From Ruminococcus sp. (lineage in GTDB: Bacteria > Bacillota > Clostridia > Oscillospirales > Acutalibacteraceae): 64,000 nt of DNA. Under the pieces are notes generated by a model that did no database searches, was not told the DNA's origin, and worked only from the letters and a program-made list of their open reading frames with translations. Both the position numbers and the translations under genes were made by a program. Of the stretch, positions 17,760 through 26,721 are shown piece by piece; the first letter of the stretch is position 1, and the number at the start of each line of letters is the position of its first letter. Location: assembly GCA_017411835.1 (NCBI GenBank), contig JAFQPG010000004.1:1-64000 (forward strand). Reading direction: 5' to 3'.

Positions 17760-18527
17760 TTATACTAAAGTCATTATAAACTGGCACAACGGACAAAGGA
17801 GTATCGGCATAAAAATAGCCGGAACATAGTTCATCACCTTTAGCTTTGTAATGCCAATCATATTAAACGCCAAGCCGATAATAATAATATAGCCGACACA
17901 GTTCATCGTATTTACTGTTATCATAAACGGCGACAGCTGCGCGGAAACGGCAAGCACATCAGCACTTTGGCTGAAGAGACTTGAGATAAGATACGAGCCA
18001 AACGACATAACGCCCTGATACACAAAAACAAAAAGTGCCGAAAACAAAACGCCAACACCCAGCGAGCTTGCAAAAATAATAGCCGCTACGAAGTCTAAAA
18101 TACTTTTAATAAAAAGAGTTGTGTGGTCATTTGCAAGACCGCTCTGAAGCGAACCGACAATCGTCATAGCCCCAACGCAAAACAAAAGACTTGCTGACAC
18201 AAAGCCCTGTGCTATGCTGACTTTACCATTCTCTTTTTCACCTTTGTTGTATTTATTTTCAAGCCATTTGCCTAAAGTATTAATACGTTTATCAAGGTCA
18301 ACACCCTCGCCAATTACAGCGCCTATTACTACCGATGCTATAACAACAAGCGTATTGACTCCCTCTTGAAACACACCCGTAATACCGATAAAAAGCGTGC
18401 AAAGTCCAAGCCCTTTGAACACGGTATCGCTAAGTCTTTGCGGTATCGCTCTTTTAAATAAAAGTCCTATCGCGCCACCGATTAATACAGCAATAGTATT
18501 AACAACTGTGCCTAACATTCCAAACAT
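17760..18527 (-). CDS. DUF554 (YdfK/YqgA-type) membrane protein
   Basis: This 255-residue protein has about seven transmembrane segments and conserved Gly-rich stretches at the N-terminus (GTVVNTIAVLIGGAIGLLFK) and the CVGAMTIVGSLQSG motif in the middle, both typical of the DUF554 family. A transport function is suspected for the family but no substrate is established. It is a single-gene unit with its own promoter (18589-18617) and terminator. Confidence 0.88.
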   Translation of the reverse strand: MFGMLGTVVNTIAVLIGGAIGLLFKRAIPQRLSDTVFKGLGLCTLFIGITGVFQEGVNTLVVIASVVIGAVIGEGVDLDKRINTLGKWLENKYNKGEKENGKVSIAQGFVSASLLFCVGAMTIVGSLQSGLANDHTTLFIKSILDFVAAIIFASSLGVGVLFSALFVFVYQGVMSFGSYLISSLFSQSADVLAVSAQLSPFMITVNTMNCVGYIIIIGLAFNMIGITKLKVMNYVPAIFMPILLCPLCQFIMTLV

Positions 18528-18588
18528 AATTCATCCTGCCTTTTGGGTTGAAATGTGAAAATTTCTATTTATTTCACCTATAGTTTGC

Positions 18589-18617
18589 ATTATACATCAA
18601 AGTAAAGCGTGTAGCAA
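18589..18617 (-). promoter_or_regulatory. Promoter of the DUF554 gene
   Basis: Minus-strand TTGCTA, 17 bases, TATAAT, about 60 bases upstream of the start codon. Confidence 0.6.
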
Positions 18618-18650
18618 GGTCGATTTTGTAATTTTTTTGTAATAATTATA

Positions 18651-18679
18651 TTGAAGTTTTTGATATATTGTGTTATTAT
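18651..18679 (+). promoter_or_regulatory. Promoter of asnB
   Basis: TTGAAG, 17 bases, TATTAT; divergent from the DUF554 promoter 33 bases away. Confidence 0.55.
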
Positions 18680-18748
18680 AAGGGTAATTATAATGTATAA
18701 TTATGATTATTTTCTGATATTAACGTCAACTCGAAAGGAGTTTTTCGT

Positions 18749-20968
18749 ATGTGCGGAATCTGCGGTTTTACCGGACAAATTGAACAGCGCGAAAATACAA
18801 TACAAAAAATGACGGAGGTCATTACCCACAGAGGTCCTGACTCCAGCGGCTTTTTTGCTGACGACTACATCTCAATGGGCTTTAGACGTCTTAGCATCAT
18901 CGACCTTGAGGAAGGCGACCAGCCGATTGAAAACGAGGATAAAAATCTTGTACTCACCTTCAACGGCGAAATCTACAACTACAAAGATTTAAGAAAAGAA
19001 CTCGAGGGCTACGGTCATAAGTTTTCCACCTCTTCCGACAGCGAGGTGCTTTTGCACGCGTTTGAGCAGTGGGACGAGGAGATGTTCGAGCATTTAAGAG
19101 GTATGTTTGCTTTTGCAATCTATAACAAGGACACGAAAGCGGTTTTCCTTGCTCGTGACTTCTTCGGTATCAAGCCACTCCACTACACTATGATTGGTGA
19201 CAACTTCTGCTACGCTTCGGAAATCAAGAGTATCTTAGAGCATCCTAACTTTATCAAGGAGTTCAACGAAAAAGCTCTTGACCATTACCTTTCATTCCAG
19301 TATTGTCCACAGCCTATGACATTCTTTAAAGGCGTTTACTGCTTATTGCCTGGTCATTTTATGTGGTTTAGAGACGGCGTAGTAGAAACACAGCGCTACT
19401 TCGAGGCAAAGTTTAAGCCGGACGACGATATGACCGAGGACGAAGCTGTCGACAAGATTGAAGCAGTTTTCGAAAACTCTGTCAACGCTCATAAAATCGC
19501 TGACGTTGAGGTTGGATGCTTCTTATCAAGTGGTGTTGACTCAAGCTATGTTTCAACCTACTTTAAAGACCAAAAGACATTTACTGTCGGCTTTGATTTT
19601 GGCGAAAGATACAACGAAATCAGCTGGGCTGAAAACCTTTCTAAAGAGCTCGGCGTTGAACACCATACAAAGCTTATATCAAGCGACGAATTCTGGGCGG
19701 CTGTGCCAAAGGTTCAGTACCATATGGACCAACCACTTGCTGACCCGTCTTGCATCGCACTTTACTTTGTAGCTAAGCTTGCTTCTGAATACGTTAAGGT
19801 TGTTCTCTCCGGCGAGGGTGCAGACGAGCTGTTCGGCGGGTACACCTGCTACAACGAGCCTCGTGTTTTCAACATTTATCAGAAGATAGTTCCTTACTGC
19901 ATCCGTCGTGCTATCTGCGCTATTTGCAAGAAGCTTCCTGACATCAAGGGCAGAGACTATCTTATCCGCGCTACCCATCCGCTTGAAAAGCGTTTTATCG
20001 GTAACGCGTATATGTATGACCAGAAGCAAAAGAAAGCTATCTTAAAGAACCCTGCTCTTGCTACTGACCCTACACGCCTTGTACGCAGACAGTACACCCG
20101 CGCAAGACGCTACGACGATGTAACAAAGATGCAGTACCTCGACATCAATATGTGGATGGTAGGCGATATCCTCTTAAAGGCTGACCGTATGAGTATGGCT
20201 AACTCTTTAGAGCTTAGAGTTCCATTCCTTGATAAAGAGGTGTTCTCTGTTGCTTCTACTATTCCATCACGCTTAAGAGTAAACAAGCAAAACACCAAGT
20301 ACGCTATGCGTCAGGCAGCGTTAAGACATCTGCCACAGGCAACTGCTGAAAAAGAAAAACTCGGCTTCCCTGTACCAACAAGAGTATGGCTAAGAGACGA
20401 GCATTACTATTCAGTTGTTCGTTCTATGTTTACATCTCCTACAGCAGAGAAATTCTTCAACACTAATGTGCTTATTGACTATCTCGATGAGCATTACCTT
20501 GAAAAAGAGGATAACTCACGTAAAATCTGGACTATCTACGTTTTCCTTGTATGGTATCAGATTTACTTCGGCGAAGTACCGGCACAAGCTCCTCACATCG
20601 AGCCTGCTCCTGCAGAAGACGCATTCGAAGATACAGATGCTCCTACATCAGACGACAAGACTCGCGTTTTCCGTCCTGTTGAAGAACCACAGGAAGAAGA
20701 AAGCTTTGTTGACAGCGAGGACGATGTTGAATTCGAAGAGATTTTCTCATCATCAAGTAAGACCGCAAAGCGTGTTAATATCCCTGCTGACGATGACGAA
20801 CCTGTAAAAGAAGCTCAAGAGGCTGAAACTGTTACTGATGATGACGAGGATATGAAGATTGTTGACGATAATAAGGTTAAGCCTTCATTTAAACCAACTA
20901 TCGAAAACCACGACGACTTCTTTGAAAACCTGAAAAATCAGCTTGCAGAAGATGACCTCGACGAGTAA
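18749..20968 (+). CDS. asnB: Glutamine-hydrolysing asparagine synthase with acidic C-terminal tail
   Basis: This 739-residue enzyme makes asparagine from aspartate, glutamine and ATP. Cys2 after the initiator Met (MCGICGF) is the glutaminase nucleophile; the N-terminal domain has LTFNGEIYNY and LLHAFEQW. The synthetase domain has the PP-loop SSGVDSSYV and the LSGEGADELFGGY motif, with LKADRMSMANSLELRVPFLD later. AsnB proteins usually end near 610-630 residues. Here about 125 additional residues from about 613 onward are dominated by Asp, Glu, Pro and Ser, likely disordered. CGAAAGGAG precedes the ATG. Confidence 0.95.
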   Translation: MCGICGFTGQIEQRENTIQKMTEVITHRGPDSSGFFADDYISMGFRRLSIIDLEEGDQPIENEDKNLVLTFNGEIYNYKDLRKELEGYGHKFSTSSDSEVLLHAFEQWDEEMFEHLRGMFAFAIYNKDTKAVFLARDFFGIKPLHYTMIGDNFCYASEIKSILEHPNFIKEFNEKALDHYLSFQYCPQPMTFFKGVYCLLPGHFMWFRDGVVETQRYFEAKFKPDDDMTEDEAVDKIEAVFENSVNAHKIADVEVGCFLSSGVDSSYVSTYFKDQKTFTVGFDFGERYNEISWAENLSKELGVEHHTKLISSDEFWAAVPKVQYHMDQPLADPSCIALYFVAKLASEYVKVVLSGEGADELFGGYTCYNEPRVFNIYQKIVPYCIRRAICAICKKLPDIKGRDYLIRATHPLEKRFIGNAYMYDQKQKKAILKNPALATDPTRLVRRQYTRARRYDDVTKMQYLDINMWMVGDILLKADRMSMANSLELRVPFLDKEVFSVASTIPSRLRVNKQNTKYAMRQAALRHLPQATAEKEKLGFPVPTRVWLRDEHYYSVVRSMFTSPTAEKFFNTNVLIDYLDEHYLEKEDNSRKIWTIYVFLVWYQIYFGEVPAQAPHIEPAPAEDAFEDTDAPTSDDKTRVFRPVEEPQEEESFVDSEDDVEFEEIFSSSSKTAKRVNIPADDDEPVKEAQEAETVTDDDEDMKIVDDNKVKPSFKPTIENHDDFFENLKNQLAEDDLDE

Positions 20969-20998
20969 ATCAGCAAAGACAACTAGTAATCAAACTTT

Positions 20999-21031
20999 AA
21001 GCGCACCGATAATCGGTGCGCTTTTTATTTT
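20999..21031 (+). terminator. Terminator of asnB
   Basis: 10-bp stem GCGCACCGAT/ATCGGTGCGC with a one-base centre, followed by TTTTTATTTT. The T-run overlaps the stop codon of the convergent peptidase gene. Confidence 0.88.
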
Positions 21032-21915
21032 GTAGATATGCTTAATAAATACCAAAGCATTTTAAAAACCTCTTTGTACTCGCAGTCAAATATCTCAGGC
21101 TCGAGCGGGTTTTCTCCTTTGCCGATTTCCAAGGTGAATGCAGGTCTGCCAAAGCAGTCGATAAACCAGTCTTTAAAGCCACCTCCGACAGCAATTCCTT
21201 GAGGAAAAGCAACCTTATACCCCGAAAGCCTTGCCATCGCCTTTGCAATAGCTAAGCTTTTAGGGTTTGTATTTTCTCCAAAATCGTAGTATATCTCGCG
21301 ACCTTGCGTATGTAAGGCAACAGCACACTTAAAGTCGACTTTTCTACATAAAGTACAAAGCGCCTGCGTTTCTCTCTCACTTTCTGCAAACTCGCCGCCG
21401 TATCTCGTAGGCGCAGGAGATTTTATCCCCATTTGTATTTCACGCTCTTTTACCTCATTATAGCCCGCATCAAAATTATGGTTTATGTCAACGCCTCTGG
21501 CATTTGCCTGCCAGCTTTTATGATTTGCTTTAGCTCTCTTTAAACTCTGGTTTACCAGCGATTTATAGCATCCTGCGGTTTTTTCTCCGTAAATGCTGAT
21601 TTGCACTCCGTCGGGGTTTACCATCGGAACAACAGTTAATCCGCATTTAAGTAACGCCCTTTTTATACGAATATTAGTGTCATATCTTAAGCAAACATCC
21701 TCTAAAAATTTATAGAGCATCTGAGAAGTTATGCGCTCCATACCATGAAAAGCTCCGCACATTAAAACTCCATTTTCATTTCCTACGGTATAAGCAGTAA
21801 TATCTCTTTGGCACACTGTTTTTGCTAACACCTTTCGTTTTATAAAAGGGAACTTTTCAAGTAAGCTTTGCTCATACTCCAAACAAGCGTTTACATCAAA
21901 TTCTCCACTATACAA
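21025..21915 (-). CDS. M14-family zinc carboxypeptidase
   Basis: This 296-residue protein has no signal peptide. It shows M14 landmarks: the zinc ligands in HGMER (HxxE) near residue 78, then MVNPDGVQ, RGVDINHNFDAGY with the substrate-binding Arg/Asn, a second zinc histidine in ALHTQGREIYY, and the catalytic Glu in FTLEIGKGENP. Firmicute relatives cleave gamma-D-glutamyl-diaminopimelate bonds in peptidoglycan peptides. A role in wall-peptide recycling is a reasonable inference. Absence of an export signal points to a cytoplasmic substrate. It is convergent with asnB and divergent from ribF. Confidence 0.85.
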   Translation of the reverse strand: MYSGEFDVNACLEYEQSLLEKFPFIKRKVLAKTVCQRDITAYTVGNENGVLMCGAFHGMERITSQMLYKFLEDVCLRYDTNIRIKRALLKCGLTVVPMVNPDGVQISIYGEKTAGCYKSLVNQSLKRAKANHKSWQANARGVDINHNFDAGYNEVKEREIQMGIKSPAPTRYGGEFAESERETQALCTLCRKVDFKCAVALHTQGREIYYDFGENTNPKSLAIAKAMARLSGYKVAFPQGIAVGGGFKDWFIDCFGRPAFTLEIGKGENPLEPEIFDCEYKEVFKMLWYLLSISTK

Positions 21916-21929
21916 ATAAATACCCCCTG

Positions 21930-21958
21930 TTGCAAAGATGTGTTTTTTGATTTATAAT
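21930..21958 (+). promoter_or_regulatory. Promoter of ribF
   Basis: TTGCAA, 17 bases, TATAAT. Its location excludes the upstream in-frame ATG at 21938 as a start codon. Confidence 0.7.
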
Positions 21959-21985
21959 CAATGTATATTATTTTCAGGAGTTATT

Positions 21986-22897
21986 ATGCAGATATTTGAT
22001 TCTATCAGAAAAACTGAATATAACACATCAGTTGCGCTCGGTTTTTTTGACGGAGTTCATAAAGGCCACGCAAAGGTTATAAATCAATGCGTTAATAACG
22101 CAAGCGATAACTGCAAGTCAGTGGTGCTGACTTTTAAAAACAGCCCGTCTGCTACCCTAGGCTTATCTCAAAAACCACTTTTGACTACAAATGAGCACAA
22201 GTTCGAGCTTTTTGAAAAGCTTAATATAGACATTGTCTTTTGCATTGATTTTGATGATATTAAAAATATGAGTGCAGAGGAATTTGTAAAAGAGGTGCTT
22301 TTTGAAAAGCTCAACGCAAAATTTGTTTGCACAGGCTTCAACTACCATTTTGGTAAAGGCGGTAATGCCACTGCTGACGATATGCTAAGGCTGTGCAAAG
22401 AGTGCGCTATAACCGCACAAAAATGCGAGCCTGTTATGTTTTTAAATGAGGCTATATCATCAACACGAATTCGAGATTGCATCATAAACGGCGAAATTGA
22501 AAACGCAAACGCTATGCTCTCTTATGATTTTACCTTATCAGGCGAAATTATAAGCGGAAATCATATTGGTACAACGCTAAACACTCCGACAATCAATCTT
22601 AGTTTAAACAGCGATATTGTCACTCCGCACTTTGGCGTATATGCGACTAAAGTGGTGCTTAATAATAAAACATATATAGGCGCTACAAACATTGGCGTAC
22701 ATCCGACGGTTGGCGGAGATACGCCTGTTTGCGAAACCCACCTGCTTGATTTTTCAGGCGGTGATTTGTACCACAAGCACGCTGATATTAAGCTTTTGAA
22801 ATTCATTCGTAGCGAGCATAAATTTGACAGCACTGACGAGCTTATGCTTCAGATTAATAAAGATAAAGCTACTATACTTGAATACTTTGGAGAATAA
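21986..22897 (+). CDS. ribF: Bifunctional riboflavin kinase / FAD synthetase
   Basis: This 303-residue enzyme phosphorylates riboflavin to FMN and adenylates FMN to FAD. The N-terminal nucleotidyltransferase domain has GFFDGVHKGH (HxGH) and later the SSTRIRDCI motif. The C-terminal flavokinase domain has GNHIGTTLNTPTINL and YIGATNIGVHPTV. The ATG at 21986 follows CAGGAG by 5 bases. It is monocistronic between a promoter and a terminator, away from truB/rpsO where ribF often lies. Confidence 0.94.
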   Translation: MQIFDSIRKTEYNTSVALGFFDGVHKGHAKVINQCVNNASDNCKSVVLTFKNSPSATLGLSQKPLLTTNEHKFELFEKLNIDIVFCIDFDDIKNMSAEEFVKEVLFEKLNAKFVCTGFNYHFGKGGNATADDMLRLCKECAITAQKCEPVMFLNEAISSTRIRDCIINGEIENANAMLSYDFTLSGEIISGNHIGTTLNTPTINLSLNSDIVTPHFGVYATKVVLNNKTYIGATNIGVHPTVGGDTPVCETHLLDFSGGDLYHKHADIKLLKFIRSEHKFDSTDELMLQINKDKATILEYFGE

Positions 22898-22900
22898 AAA

Positions 22901-22927
22901 AAGCACAGGCAATGCCTGTGCTTTTTT
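22901..22927. terminator. Bidirectional terminator between ribF and the asparaginase gene
   Basis: The stem GCACAGGCA/TGCCTGTGC has A-runs on one side and T-runs on the other, so it can terminate both convergent transcripts. Confidence 0.88.
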
Positions 22928-22928
22928 G

Positions 22929-23915
22929 TCACTTTATATGCTCGTATGCGATTTCTTTTTTCATAAATTCTTTTATATCAAGGTTATTGCTGTTTGCTAT
23001 CCACAGCTTCATATACTGCGACACAAAGGTAGAAAGCGGCAATGGCGTTATATTAAAACTTTCAAAGGCGCTGGTGCTTTCGTACTCCGCACCCAAGCCT
23101 GAAGTCATTATAAAAACAGGCACATTTTTGCTCTTTGCTTTTTCGCAAAATTTCTGTAAACAACCGTCTGCTGTGTTGATTGTACCAGAGTGGTACGGAC
23201 GGATAAGCACCGCTTTTGCTTCGGTCAAATCGTATGCAAACGAGTCGCCCGGTAAACTTGAAATAACCATAACACCTGTTTCGTTAAAGAATTTGTATTT
23301 AGCGTTTTGCTTAGAACAGCTTGTTTGCACGTAACCTTCGTTAAGCGTTATTTTACCATCTTCATAAAAAGCAAACGCCTGATCGCCTATACTATATACC
23401 TCGTCTGTATTTTCAAGATGGGTATACATTCGGGTGCCATAGTGAATATTTGTTTTATCTTCTTTTTTGTTTTTGTATGCTACAAAAACTGAGTTGCCTT
23501 TTCTTGCTTTTATAAACTCAACTGCTGCTTCAAAATTTTTATGTCCATTGCTGTTTTTGTTATCAAGCGGAAAGTTTGCTGACACCAAAACAACTGGGAT
23601 ATCAATATTTGGAAAGCAGTAGGACAGCGCAGATGCACTATACTGCAAGGTATCTGTGCCGTGTGTAATAATAATACCCTGATAGCCTTTTTTAAGGTTA
23701 TCACAGACACAATCTATAAGCTTATTTAACTCATCTGCTGTCAAATTTTCACTTAGTATGCTATACGGCGATACCGTTTCAAAGCTTATGTCGTCACTAT
23801 GATTTTTTGAAAACTCTTTAATAAGAGCGTAGTTTTTTTCCGCATCCAAAGAGGTGAAGCTACCGCTTGTTGTACTGCCGATAGTTCCTCCGGTAATTAC
23901 GACTAAAATTTTCAT
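22929..23915 (-). CDS. L-asparaginase (type I-like)
   Basis: This 328-residue cytoplasmic enzyme hydrolyses asparagine to aspartate and ammonia. The two catalytic threonine motifs are VVITGGTIGS at residues 5-14 and ITHGTDTLQYSASAL near 90. There is no signal peptide, so it is the cytoplasmic type. It could also be a Glu-tRNA amidotransferase GatD-type relative, but length and lack of an N-terminal extension favour asparaginase. It lies four genes' distance from asnB, so opposing steps of asparagine metabolism are near neighbours. AAGGAGTAG precedes the ATG. Confidence 0.9.
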   Translation of the reverse strand: MKILVVITGGTIGSTTSGSFTSLDAEKNYALIKEFSKNHSDDISFETVSPYSILSENLTADELNKLIDCVCDNLKKGYQGIIITHGTDTLQYSASALSYCFPNIDIPVVLVSANFPLDNKNSNGHKNFEAAVEFIKARKGNSVFVAYKNKKEDKTNIHYGTRMYTHLENTDEVYSIGDQAFAFYEDGKITLNEGYVQTSCSKQNAKYKFFNETGVMVISSLPGDSFAYDLTEAKAVLIRPYHSGTINTADGCLQKFCEKAKSKNVPVFIMTSGLGAEYESTSAFESFNITPLPLSTFVSQYMKLWIANSNNLDIKEFMKKEIAYEHIK

Positions 23916-24068
23916 AAAATAACTACTCCTTGAAAGCTATATCAATATTTTGCTGATAAAATATATTATTATCCTATTTGCAAAAAATATCTATGCTTAC
24001 ATTTTATGATAACATCTTCTCCTTTTCAAGGTTTTGTTTAAGATAATGCAGGTATTTGCAATAAACTG

Positions 24069-24097
24069 TTGCAAAACATAGATATGTGTTATATAAT
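24069..24097 (+). promoter_or_regulatory. Promoter of the sugar transferase gene
   Basis: TTGCAA, 17 bases, TATAAT. A GTG at 24086 lies inside this promoter and is therefore not the start codon. Confidence 0.7.
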
Positions 24098-24130
24098 ATA
24101 TTAGATTATTATGTGAAAGTGGGGGATTGT

Positions 24131-24838
24131 GTGACAGACATTACTGCTAATCAGGTTGACTCTATTAATGTTAATAACGCAAGCACCTCAAAGAAAATTA
24201 CATTTGATCGCGGTACGATTGACGACGGTAAAAAGAATTATTTAATAATTAAACGTATTACAGATATTACTTTGGCTTTAATTTCGCTTATTCTTCTTTT
24301 GCCTGTGTATATCATTATTGCACTTGTTGTGTTTATCGAATGCCCTAAGGCAAGTCCTATTTTTGTGCAGGACAGAGTCGGAAAAGACGGTAGAACTTTT
24401 AAATTCTTCAAGTTCCGTTCCATGATTCCGGACGCTGAAAAAAAGCTTGATGAATTGCTACATAGAAATGAGATGGATGGTCACGCGTTTAAAATTAAAG
24501 ATGACCCGCGTATTACAAAAGTCGGTAAATTTTTACGCAAAACAAGTCTTGATGAGCTTCCACAGCTAATCAATGTTTTAATCGGCGATATGAGTATTGT
24601 CGGACCTCGTCCTCCGCTCCCTCGCGAAGTTAAAAAATATAACGAGTACGAGCTCCAGCGACTTTATGTTACCCCAGGACTTACCTGCTATTGGCAGACC
24701 ACTCTTAACCGCAACGATATGACATTTGACGAATGGCTACAAATGGACCTTGAATACATCGAAGACCGTTCTTTAAAAACCGATTTGAATATTATTTTAG
24801 CAACCTTTATTGCTGTATTTAGAATGAACGGTATATAA
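24131..24838 (+). CDS. Undecaprenyl-phosphate sugar-1-phosphate transferase (initiating glycosyltransferase)
   Basis: This 235-residue bacterial sugar transferase has one strong membrane segment at about residues 45-70. The conserved cytoplasmic catalytic part includes [34 protein letters not shown] and [13 protein letters not shown]. It transfers a sugar phosphate to the lipid carrier, the first step of exopolysaccharide unit assembly. It reads opposite to the rest of the polysaccharide genes and is separated from them by a strong bidirectional terminator. The GTG at 24131 follows GTGGGGGAT; 24086 lies in the promoter. Confidence 0.93.
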   Translation: MTDITANQVDSINVNNASTSKKITFDRGTIDDGKKNYLIIKRITDITLALISLILLLPVYIIIALVVFIECPKASPIFVQDRVGKDGRTFKFFKFRSMIPDAEKKLDELLHRNEMDGHAFKIKDDPRITKVGKFLRKTSLDELPQLINVLIGDMSIVGPRPPLPREVKKYNEYELQRLYVTPGLTCYWQTTLNRNDMTFDEWLQMDLEYIEDRSLKTDLNIILATFIAVFRMNGI

Positions 24839-24848
24839 CATAAAAACA

Positions 24849-24884
24849 AACCCCCTGCTGATAATCAGCAGGGGGTTATTTTTA
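24849..24884. terminator. Bidirectional terminator between sugar transferase and LCP gene
   Basis: A perfect 14-bp stem (AACCCCCTGCTGAT/ATCAGCAGGGGGTT) has T-rich tails in both directions, between convergent genes. Confidence 0.92.
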
Positions 24885-25868
24885 TTATTTTTCAACATAG
24901 AACAGTTTAAGAATTAACTCGTCAAGAGCTTTTTCATCAACATAAAATTCCATATAATTTTCTGTCAGAACGTTTTCACCTTTAGGTGTGACTATCTCTC
25001 TAAGCTCATAGTCTGCGTAACGATTGAGCATCGAGCTTAATGAGTTAACTGAACAATCAGAAACTATGTATGGGGCTACATCGTCGTAAGTTTCAAGTAC
25101 GAAGGTATCGTCCTCTCTGACTTTTGCACTAAATGCTTTGACGAAGTTTTCCATATATTCTTTATGTCTATCCATACGAGAAATGTTCATCTGGTTTCCG
25201 ACATCCTTACGTGTGTGCACATAAGCCAACGCTTGTTCACCGTTTAAGGTAACCTCACCCATAGGGATAGTGCTGTCAACTTGTGAGAAGTCGTCAACTA
25301 CATTAACGGTAACTCCGCCGACAGCGTCGTTAAGTATCGCTATGGCATCCATATTCATCGACAGATAGTAGTCAACCGTAACGCCTGATAAAAAGTCCGA
25401 TACAGTGCGGACTGTCAATTCACAGCTATCCTCAAGACCTGTGCCATAGGTATGAGCAAGTGCAAGCTGTCCGAAAATCGTGCCGGCAGGCTTTGCGCCA
25501 ATACCGAGCACATAGATATCCATCATCGTATCTCGGTTGAGCACAAGCACGCTGTATGACTCTTCAAGCTCGTCAAAAACTGCAAGCGCAACCATATCTG
25601 ATTCACCGGTGTTGGTGTAAGACTCAGATGCTTTCACCTCACCGCGCTCATCAATACCCATCAGCATAAACACCGTAATGTCCTGACGAGGGAAATACTC
25701 AACCCCATCAATAGTGACTGTTTTCTTAGACGACGCACTTTCACCGTTTTTTAATGTCGGGTTTATCGCCACGTCTAAAAGCTTAACCGCACTAAACAGC
25801 ACTACAACCGTGAGAATGATTATCAGCACAGTTATGAGAATATTTCTTTTTTTGCTTTTCTTAGCCAT
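24885..25868 (-). CDS. LytR-CpsA-Psr (LCP) family cell-wall polymer ligase
   Basis: This 327-residue protein has an N-terminal basic arm and one transmembrane helix (about 9-30), then an extracellular LCP domain. Conserved features are FMLMGIDERG, SDMVALAVF, SVLVLNRDTMMDI with the substrate-binding Arg/Asp, and NGEQALAYVHTRKDVG. LCP enzymes attach undecaprenyl-linked polymers such as teichoic acids or capsule to peptidoglycan. Here it is the obvious candidate to anchor the polysaccharide made by this cluster. It follows the next gene by three bases. Confidence 0.93.
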   Translation of the reverse strand: MAKKSKKRNILITVLIIILTVVVLFSAVKLLDVAINPTLKNGESASSKKTVTIDGVEYFPRQDITVFMLMGIDERGEVKASESYTNTGESDMVALAVFDELEESYSVLVLNRDTMMDIYVLGIGAKPAGTIFGQLALAHTYGTGLEDSCELTVRTVSDFLSGVTVDYYLSMNMDAIAILNDAVGGVTVNVVDDFSQVDSTIPMGEVTLNGEQALAYVHTRKDVGNQMNISRMDRHKEYMENFVKAFSAKVREDDTFVLETYDDVAPYIVSDCSVNSLSSMLNRYADYELREIVTPKGENVLTENYMEFYVDEKALDELILKLFYVEK

Positions 25869-25871
25869 ATA

Positions 25872-26630
25872 TTAACCGTTAACTTTACGACGGTAAATAA
25901 CAAGTGCAACAATAGCACCAAGTGCTAAAACAAGAATTGTGCTATACATAATGATACCTGATGCATCACTTGTTGTAGGAGAAACTGTGCTCATATTAAC
26001 ACCACTACCCGGTACTAAGAAAGCAACCGGACAAATCTGGTCAAACTTAACAGTAACTGTACCGTCGCCGTTGTTGATACAATCAACTACAGGCACCCAT
26101 TTGCCATCAACATAAACCATAGCTGTGATGAAAGTACCGCTTGCGATGCCAAGGTCGAATGTAAGGTCAAGGATAGAACCGCCTTTTAAGTGCTCTTTTA
26201 TGTCGTCACAGTAGTCAGTGATATCAAAGAGATCCTTTACAACGAGGTCATTAGCAGTCTTGTTCTCATCCCATTTTTCTTTTACGATGTCATCTAAATC
26301 AGGACAAACATCAGAAAGATCTACACCAGGTTTGTTGAGCTCTTCATAAACTTTGAGAAGTTCTTCTCTAGCGTCATCAGGAATATCTTTGTCGTCTTTA
26401 GCCTCTGCGATAGAAGTAATAATAAGGCACTCAAGATACTCTGTTGAGAGTTTTTCACCATTAGGACCTGTAATAAAGCCGACAACCTCTTTGCCGTCAA
26501 CAATATCAATAACTACAAGCTCAGGTGCGCCTTTGTTTGTGATGCTTTCTACAAATTCAGCAGCTGATGCTGAAACTGTAATTGTAAGCATTAATATAAT
26601 TGCAAGTGCAAGTGTGAGTAGTCTTTTCAT
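25872..26630 (-). CDS. Exported, C-terminally membrane-anchored protein of unknown function
   Basis: This 252-residue protein has a signal peptide (cleavage near SASA/AEF), an acidic extracellular region of about 190 residues and a C-terminal transmembrane helix with a basic tail (YRRKVNG). That layout resembles a sortase-type sorting signal without a clear LPxTG motif. An internal stretch (GSILDLTFDLGIASG...WVPVVDCINNGDGTVTV) suggests a beta-rich fold. It is expressed between the LCP ligase and the kinase/Wzz gene and may be a structural or accessory protein of capsule assembly. Not recognised as a family. Confidence 0.75.
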   Translation of the reverse strand: MKRLLTLALAIILMLTITVSASAAEFVESITNKGAPELVVIDIVDGKEVVGFITGPNGEKLSTEYLECLIITSIAEAKDDKDIPDDAREELLKVYEELNKPGVDLSDVCPDLDDIVKEKWDENKTANDLVVKDLFDITDYCDDIKEHLKGGSILDLTFDLGIASGTFITAMVYVDGKWVPVVDCINNGDGTVTVKFDQICPVAFLVPGSGVNMSTVSPTTSDASGIIMYSTILVLALGAIVALVIYRRKVNG

Positions 26631-26721
26631 TTAAACCATCTCCAATTTGTTTATATTAAATAGTGTACTATTTTAACCTAAGTTAATTTGTCAAAGAAAA
26701 GTCGATAATTAATTAACGATT

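Noticed and set aside
24086-24130. GTG start extending the sugar transferase
   Set aside because: It lies between the -35 and -10 elements of the promoter; the GTG at 24131 has a ribosome site.
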